In this document: positions 59,601 to 64,000 of the stretch, in pieces
Layout: every line of letters begins with the position of its first letter
Numbering within the stretch: the stretch's first letter is position 1
DNA from: Flavobacterium palustre
GTDB lineage: Bacteria; Bacteroidota; Bacteroidia; Flavobacteriales; Flavobacteriaceae
DNA: 64,000 nt
Assembly: GCF_014639535.1 (NCBI RefSeq)
Contig: NZ_BMGA01000001.1
Location: forward strand, 806,001 to 870,000
Reading direction: 5' to 3'
Notes under the pieces: generated by a model
Seen by the model: only the letters and a program-made list of their open reading frames with translations
Database searches by the model: none
What the model was told of the DNA's origin: nothing
Position numbers and translations under genes: made by a program

Positions 59601-59620
59601 TTTTATTATTTTTTCTAATT

Positions 59621-59633
59621 CCCCCTTCGGGGG
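59621..59633. repeat. CCCCCTTCGGGGG hairpin between hemD and hemE
   Basis: A perfect G+C-rich stem (CCCCC/GGGGG, loop TTC, with flanking AATT) followed by TTAGGGG in an otherwise AT-rich gap. It stands inside an operon and could affect the mRNA between hemD and hemE. Confidence 0.8.
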
Positions 59634-59641
59634 TTAGGGGA

Positions 59642-60310
59642 TTATTTATATTCTTCGATTACTGCTTCAATCACATCTTCAATTGTGGGTTGTTCAGCGA
59701 TGATGATGTTTTTGGTTTTATTTTCTAATGCTGATGCGGTGGTTTCGCCAATGCAAAAGCAAGTTTCTTTTGTGATTTTATTATTGGTCAGGTAACTTTC
59801 TACAGCTGAAGGGCTAAAAAACAAAATTCCATCAAACTTTTCCTGTTTGGAAATTTTAAAAGGTGCTAATTCGGTTTTATAAACCTCAATTTCATTGAAA
59901 ATGATGCCTGCGTTTTTTAATGCTTTTGGCAGGGTTTCTTTGCGAAGATTTCCGCTGAAAAAAGTATAGCTTTCTTTGTTGTAGATTAGAGTAATAATTT
60001 CTGCCAAATCCGATGCGTAATCCATATAGGCTTCTACTTTAAAACCATTTTGTTCCAACAAATCTTTGGTTTTTATACCAACACAAAAAACATTTTTTGA
60101 TTTAAGAATTTCCCAGCCGCTTTGTTCTATTAAACTTAAAACTGCATTTTGACTGCTGAAAATCAAATTAGTATTGATTTTGTCTAATTCGAAAATGGAG
60201 TGTTTAATTTCGATGAAATCTTGTTCTAAAAGGTCAATATTGGCATCAAGAAATACTTGTCTTTGCTCAGCTGATAAGGTTTTGGTTGACAGAATACTTA
60301 TTTGACTCAT
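59642..60310 (-). CDS. hemD: uroporphyrinogen-III synthase
   Basis: A 222-residue protein of the HemD fold, poorly conserved as usual. Recognisable parts are ISILSTKTLS at the start, FSSQNAVLSLIE, VFCVGIKTKDLLEQNGF, TFFSGNLRKETLP and FFSPSAVESYL with CFCIGETTASALE. It closes and inverts ring D of hydroxymethylbilane to give uroporphyrinogen III. It overlaps hemC by one base and so is coupled to it; context makes the call firm. Confidence 0.9.
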   Translation of the reverse strand: MSQISILSTKTLSAEQRQVFLDANIDLLEQDFIEIKHSIFELDKINTNLIFSSQNAVLSLIEQSGWEILKSKNVFCVGIKTKDLLEQNGFKVEAYMDYASDLAEIITLIYNKESYTFFSGNLRKETLPKALKNAGIIFNEIEVYKTELAPFKISKQEKFDGILFFSPSAVESYLTNNKITKETCFCIGETTASALENKTKNIIIAEQPTIEDVIEAVIEEYK

Positions 60311-61236
60311 TACTTTTTCAAATTAGTTTTAATTGCTGCCATTAATTCGGTTCCACCATTTTCCAGAATTTCTTTTGCGGAATAGAATCCCAGTTTTTTC
60401 CATTCTGAAATATCAACCACTTTGTTGATTTCGATTTTTTGTTTTCCGTCCAATGAGAATAAAACGCCATCAAAATGTATGGTATCTTCGTCTTCATTAT
60501 ATTTTGCTAAAGCACCAATAGGAGCGGTACAACCGCCTTCTAAAGTTCTTAAAAACTGGCGTTCAATATAGGTGCAAACTTCCGTTTCGATATCATTTAG
60601 TTGAGAAACAGCATCCAGGGTATAGTCGTCATCAGCCATTGCTACCACTAACATAGCGCCCTGAGCCGGTGCCGGAATCATCCAGTCTAAATCAATAAAA
60701 TCTTCCGGTTTTATATTGATTCTTTCCAGTCCGGCTGCCGCAAAAACAGCTCCGTTCCAGTCGCTTTTCTGAAGTTTTTGCATTCTGGTATTTACGTTTC
60801 CACGCAAATCAACTACGGTATGATTAGGGTATTTGTTCAACCATTGTGCCTGACGACGCAAACTTCCGGTAGCGATAGTTCCTGTAGATTCCAGAAAATC
60901 AAGATTGCCTTTGTGAACTAAAATGTCCAAAGTATTGGCTCTTTCTAAAACAGCTGCTTGTACAATTCCATTGGGCAGGGCAGTAGGAACATCTTTCATC
61001 GAATGTACCGCAATATCCACATCGCCGTTAATCATCGCAATATCTAATGTTTTGGTAAAAATTCCGGTGATTCCTAATTCGTAAAGGGGTTTGTCAAGGA
61101 TGATATCGCCTTGGGATTTTACGGCTACAATTTCAGTTTTATAACCTAAATCGTTTAGTTTGTTTTGAACAGTATGTGCCTGCCATAAAGCGAGTTCGCT
61201 ATCTCTTGTACCTATACGTATTGTTTTTTCTGCCAT
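60310..61236 (-). CDS. hemC: hydroxymethylbilane synthase (porphobilinogen deaminase)
   Basis: A 308-residue enzyme that polymerises four porphobilinogens. The start IRIGTRDSELALWQA, the VHSMKDVPTALP loop and VVDLRGNVNTRMQKL are typical. Cys236 in LEGGCTAPIGAL carries the dipyrromethane cofactor. It follows hemA in the pathway but is separated from it by the GxxExxY gene. Its stop overlaps the start of hemD. Confidence 0.97.
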   Translation of the reverse strand: MAEKTIRIGTRDSELALWQAHTVQNKLNDLGYKTEIVAVKSQGDIILDKPLYELGITGIFTKTLDIAMINGDVDIAVHSMKDVPTALPNGIVQAAVLERANTLDILVHKGNLDFLESTGTIATGSLRRQAQWLNKYPNHTVVDLRGNVNTRMQKLQKSDWNGAVFAAAGLERINIKPEDFIDLDWMIPAPAQGAMLVVAMADDDYTLDAVSQLNDIETEVCTYIERQFLRTLEGGCTAPIGALAKYNEDEDTIHFDGVLFSLDGKQKIEINKVVDISEWKKLGFYSAKEILENGGTELMAAIKTNLKK

Positions 61237-61277
61237 TTTTTAAACTTAAACAATGTGAACATTGTTTCTTTTTTTAA

Positions 61278-61301
61278 ACCATTAAGAAATTAAGCTTCAT
61301 T
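61278..61301. repeat. 24-bp terminal inverted repeat, left of the GxxExxY gene
   Basis: It matches the complement of 61746-61769 at 23 of 24 positions (core ACCATTAAGAAATTAAG). Confidence 0.8.
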
Positions 61302-61312
61302 AAGGTTTGTTC

Positions 61313-61720
61313 TTAATTTTCATCTAACATTGAAAAGTATTCGTTTACGAATGGTTTCAATGATTTTGTTATGTTAGTTGTATTGAAGTTAATTAGTAAT
61401 CCCTGAGGCTTTTCTAATATTTTCATATACGTTAATAGTTGTGCTTCATGAATTGGTAATATGTTTTCAACTGATTTTAATTCAACCACAATTAAGTCAT
61501 TTACTAATAAATCGATTCTTAAATTAGATTCTAATTCTAATTCATCATATTCTATTTTAACTATCAATTGTTGTTTTACATCATAACCGTTTTTCTCTAA
61601 TTCATATTTTAAGCATTGTTCGTAAACATTTTCTAAAAGCCCAGGGCCAAGTTTTTTGTGAACTTTTATGGCATAACCCGTGATTTCAAAAGATAACTGA
61701 GTTATTTCTTTTTTAGTCAT
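61313..61720 (-). CDS. GxxExxY family protein
   Basis: A 135-residue protein with the naming motif Gly27-x-x-Glu30-x-x-Tyr33 (GPGLLENVYE). The later LRIDLLVNDLIVVELKS has the D...ExK pattern of the PD-(D/E)XK nuclease fold. Members are scattered widely and patchily among bacteria and often occur as solitary insertions. No function is established; nuclease activity is inferred from fold only. It interrupts the hemA-hemC junction in the same direction and is flanked by a 24-bp inverted repeat (61278-61301 and 61746-61769). Confidence 0.88.
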   Translation of the reverse strand: MTKKEITQLSFEITGYAIKVHKKLGPGLLENVYEQCLKYELEKNGYDVKQQLIVKIEYDELELESNLRIDLLVNDLIVVELKSVENILPIHEAQLLTYMKILEKPQGLLINFNTTNITKSLKPFVNEYFSMLDEN

Positions 61721-61745
61721 TTTATCTATGTTTGGCTTAAAACTA

Positions 61746-61769
61746 AATGAAACTTAATTTCTTAATGGT
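61746..61769. repeat. 24-bp terminal inverted repeat, right of the GxxExxY gene
   Basis: The inverse copy of 61278-61301, ending 11 nt before the hemA stop. Confidence 0.8.
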
Positions 61770-61780
61770 GAGAAAAACGC

Positions 61781-63037
61781 TTATTTAACCATTGCTTCAA
61801 TTTTGAACACTTTTTCAATCCATTCGATGCTTTCATCTACCATAGTGTTTTCGTCTTTGAGGTGATTAGCAAAATGAGTAGTGATTTTTTGAATAATTCT
61901 GTTGCTGATGATTTCGGCTTGTTCTTCGTTAAAATCGGCTATTTTTTTACTTTGAAAATCTAATTCCGAATTTTTAATATCGTTTAGTTTGGCTTTCAAT
62001 GCGTTAATAGTTGGAGCAAATTTTCGGCCTTTAGTCCAAGTTCTAAATTCGTCTTTTATTTCTTCGATAATCGCTTCGGCAGCAGGGATGTGTTTCTTTC
62101 TGTTTTCTAAAGTCTCATCGGTCATTTGCGATAAATGATCCATGTGAATTAAAGTAACACCTTCTATTTCATTTACATTTTCATTCACGTTTTTAGGGAT
62201 AGACAAATCTAAAATCAATAATGGTTTTTTCAGATTCAAAATGGCTTTGTCTATAGTAGGGTTTTGTGCTCCGGTAGCCACTACTAAAATATCCGCTTTT
62301 TGTATTTCCAATTGTAAATCGGAATAATTTTTAACAACTAAATCCAATTTTTCGGCTAATTTTTCGGCCTTGTCTTTGGTTCTGTTAATTAAGGTAATTT
62401 GCTCGTGTTTAGTGTGTTTTACCAGGTTTTCGCAGGTGTTTCTGCCAATTTTTCCTGTTCCGAAAAGCAGGATATTTTTATTGGCAATATCTTCTACATT
62501 TTTGATAATATATTGAACTGATGCAAAGGATACAGAGGTTGCACCAGAAGAAATTTCAGTATCCGTTTTTATTTTTTTACTCGCCTGAATCACCGAGTTT
62601 ACCAAACGCTCCATAAAAGAATTTACTAAACCATAAGATTTACTTTGGTTGAAAGCGTTTTTAATTTGGCTGATAATTTCAAAATCACCTAAAATCTGGC
62701 TGTCTAATCCGGTTCCTACACGAAACATGTGATTAATGGCTTCCTGATTTTTATAAATGTAAGCTACTTCCTGAAATTCCTGAACCGAACCTTGGCTGTT
62801 TTCACAAAGTAATTTTATTAATTCGTAAGGATGATTAGCAAAGCCATAGATTTCAGTTCTGTTACAAGTTGAAGTAACAATCAATGATTCGATTCCTTCG
62901 GCTTCAGCTTGCGTTAATAAGATAGACTGTGCTTTAGCGTCTAAGCTAAATTTCCCCCTAATGGTTGCATCTGCTTTTTTATAACTTAAACCTAAAGCGT
63001 AAAAAGTGGTGTTTCTGGACATGTTAAAATTTTCCAT
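61781..63037 (-). CDS. hemA: glutamyl-tRNA reductase
   Basis: A 418-residue enzyme that reduces glutamyl-tRNA to glutamate-1-semialdehyde, the first committed step of the C5 heme pathway. The nucleophile Cys58 is in TSTCNRTEIYG. FRVGTGLDSQILGDFEI and the NADPH-binding ILLFGTGKIGRNTCENL follow, then the dimerisation helices. The ATG at 63037 is chosen because a good promoter lies between it and the in-frame upstream ATG at 63139, and MENFNMSRNTTFYALGLSYKK looks like the normal start. It heads the heme cluster. Confidence 0.95.
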   Translation of the reverse strand: MENFNMSRNTTFYALGLSYKKADATIRGKFSLDAKAQSILLTQAEAEGIESLIVTSTCNRTEIYGFANHPYELIKLLCENSQGSVQEFQEVAYIYKNQEAINHMFRVGTGLDSQILGDFEIISQIKNAFNQSKSYGLVNSFMERLVNSVIQASKKIKTDTEISSGATSVSFASVQYIIKNVEDIANKNILLFGTGKIGRNTCENLVKHTKHEQITLINRTKDKAEKLAEKLDLVVKNYSDLQLEIQKADILVVATGAQNPTIDKAILNLKKPLLILDLSIPKNVNENVNEIEGVTLIHMDHLSQMTDETLENRKKHIPAAEAIIEEIKDEFRTWTKGRKFAPTINALKAKLNDIKNSELDFQSKKIADFNEEQAEIISNRIIQKITTHFANHLKDENTMVDESIEWIEKVFKIEAMVK

Positions 63038-63063
63038 GATTATACCTTCCTTAAAAAGTTCAA

Positions 63064-63095
63064 CAAAATTATTATTAACTATTTTATAAAAACAA
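63064..63095 (-). promoter_or_regulatory. hemA operon promoter
   Basis: On the minus strand TTG (63093-63095) and TAATTTTG (63064-63071) are 21 nt apart, a good Bacteroidota promoter, 26 nt before the hemA ATG. Confidence 0.65.
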
Positions 63096-63376
63096 CGCTG
63101 TAAGTTCTTTTTGTATCGCTTCGGGATAAATTGATTCAAAATAGCAATTACAAAATCGATTATATTTAAAAATAGAGCAAAATCAGGTGTTTTTTAGTTG
63201 TTTATGTAGATTTGTTCTAAATAACAACATCGATTGATTTCCATATTATATACGAAAAAATATCGCTTAGAGTTCTTGAAAAGTGTTGTAAAAATAACTT
63301 TGCAAAACACTTTTTTAAATTATATAACAACTGTATTCGAAAAGTTAAGTGATTGAGTTCAGTTGAATTTTAAATA
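63096..63376. other. intergenic region upstream of hemA
   Basis: About 280 nt without a coding frame. It holds a plus-strand promoter-like pair, TTG at 63276 and TAACTTTG at 63295-63302, and a hairpin-forming AAGTGTTGT/GCAAAACACTT segment near 63281-63312. Possible small RNA region; otherwise nothing recognised. Confidence 0.4.
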
Positions 63377-63415
63377 AAAACGCCACCTACAAAAGTAAAA
63401 GGTAGCGTTTTTTAT
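63377..63415. terminator. terminator downstream of the globin-like lipoprotein gene
   Basis: AAAACGC..ACCTAC pairs with GGTAGCGTTTT. T runs are present on both strands, so it could also end a plus-strand transcript. Confidence 0.7.
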
Positions 63416-63430
63416 TTTGCATATTGGTTA

Positions 63431-64000
63431 TTATTGAACAATTGGATCTCTCAATGATTCTAAAACAACAACAATATCGGCATATAAATCAGTATTTGAA
63501 GCAACGCCATTAGCATTTGCGGCAGCACCTACATAACCTACAAATTTGGTATAATCGGCATCAGTGGATTTTACTCCCATACGAGCATTTACTGCTGGAT
63601 TATGAGCTGCTACCATCCCTAAACCGGAATAGGTATTTACAGCGTTAGTTCCACCTGTAGCAGATGAAAAGAAATCAGTCAGGTTGTCCACTAATTTTGC
63701 TAAATTAGTTGTGTTACCGGCTCCAACTTCTGCAAGAACAGGGGCAAAATGTGCTCCAAGGTTTCCTGATGCATTTGCTTGTACATCAGCCACAATAAGT
63801 CCTACAGTAGAGTTTACTACTTTTCGAAAACTTAAACGACCTTGTTCAATCATTTGTCCTGAATTATCAGGATCGGCAACCATAGTTGTTCCGCCTAAAC
63901 GACTGTAGATTGATGCTTCTGCTGGTTTTGGATCATCATCGTCACTGCAAGAAGTAAATGCCGCCGATGCTACTAGTAATACACTTAGTGTAAGTTTAGA
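63431..64000 (-). CDS. truncated-globin-like lipoprotein (partial, first residues outside window)
   Basis: The frame is open from the window end. The visible N-terminus is a lipoprotein signal (SVLLVASAAFTSC, then SDDDD). It is followed by SIYSRLGGTTMVAD, which matches the start of group I truncated hemoglobins (x-YxRLGG). A globin-like helical part with GLGMVAAHNPAVNARM near the end may carry the proximal histidine, and LYADIVVVLESL closes the protein. Heme binding is inferred. An internal ATG at 63883 is not the start. It is transcribed toward the hemA operon, with a terminator between. Confidence 0.65.
   Translation of the reverse strand, partial: SKLTLSVLLVASAAFTSCSDDDDPKPAEASIYSRLGGTTMVADPDNSGQMIEQGRLSFRKVVNSTVGLIVADVQANASGNLGAHFAPVLAEVGAGNTTNLAKLVDNLTDFFSSATGGTNAVNTYSGLGMVAAHNPAVNARMGVKSTDADYTKFVGYVGAAANANGVASNTDLYADIVVVLESLRDPIVQ

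Noticed and set aside
1-64000. CRISPR arrays, rRNA operons, prophage or integrative elements
   Set aside because: No regularly spaced repeats, no rRNA sequence, no integrase, capsid or conjugation genes were seen; only small repeats and one Y1 transposase.

Overview
The window is an AT-rich chromosomal segment from a member of the Bacteroidota, almost certainly a Flavobacterium or very close relative. The evidence is GldH (gliding motility lipoprotein), many promoters of the Bacteroidota type (TAnnTTTG at -7), Bacteroidota lipoprotein signals, and housekeeping proteins with flavobacterial features such as the GH3/TatA/Tex neighbourhood, the PSP1-GldH-PBP1A operon and the long GlnRS. Nearly everything is core genome. 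There is no prophage, plasmid or CRISPR array. The unusual material is in small elements and intergenic DNA.

Layout. 1-5.1 kb: the 5' part of purD, then what looks like the edge of a surface polysaccharide locus (PaaK/CapK-like adenylating enzyme, GT2 glycosyltransferase, UDP-glucuronate decarboxylase) with an ORF6N-domain gene. 5.1-13.6 kb: DUF6909-like/GH3 pair, a shortened M23-family membrane protein, tatA, tex, a DUF1294 protein, an AAA/DUF4143 ATPase with a striking 30-bp-arm palindrome in its promoter region, and rpiB. 13.6-14.2 kb: a 670-bp very AT-rich gene-free region with clustered TTATTAACA motifs, a candidate replication origin. 14.2-31.6 kb: rnr, a GIN-domain protein, LysE, tRNA-Cys, folB, glnS, a YtxH/holin envelope operon, an SPFH protein, an outer membrane protein, gltX, DUF4175, ybeY and mnmG. 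Three parS-like sites surround mnmG, which supports proximity to the origin.

31.8-45.3 kb: a methyltransferase, an OmpH-like lipoprotein, a Pif1-like helicase, trhO, and a lipoprotein/S41 peptidase pair bracketed by a duplicated trhO 3' end. These are followed by the PSP1-gldH-PBP1A operon and both subunits of a 3-oxoacid CoA-transferase. 45.4-55.5 kb (mainly minus strand): class I fumarase, an FKBP lipoprotein interleaved with three copies of a tiny membrane peptide, a SpmA/SpmB-type transporter, an AlkZ-like winged-helix protein, a DEDD exonuclease, a serine hydrolase, ogt with a LysR regulator, a divergent methyltransferase and a cytochrome c lipoprotein.

55.6-63.1 kb: a heme biosynthesis cluster running hemA-hemC-hemD-hemE-(unknown)-hemF-hemB on the minus strand. 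It covers glutamyl-tRNA to coproporphyrinogen/protoporphyrinogen except the hemL step. It is interrupted by a GxxExxY gene flanked by a 24-bp inverted repeat and by a REP-associated tyrosine transposase (RAYT) flanked by its palindromes. A truncated-globin-like lipoprotein lies just upstream and runs off the window.
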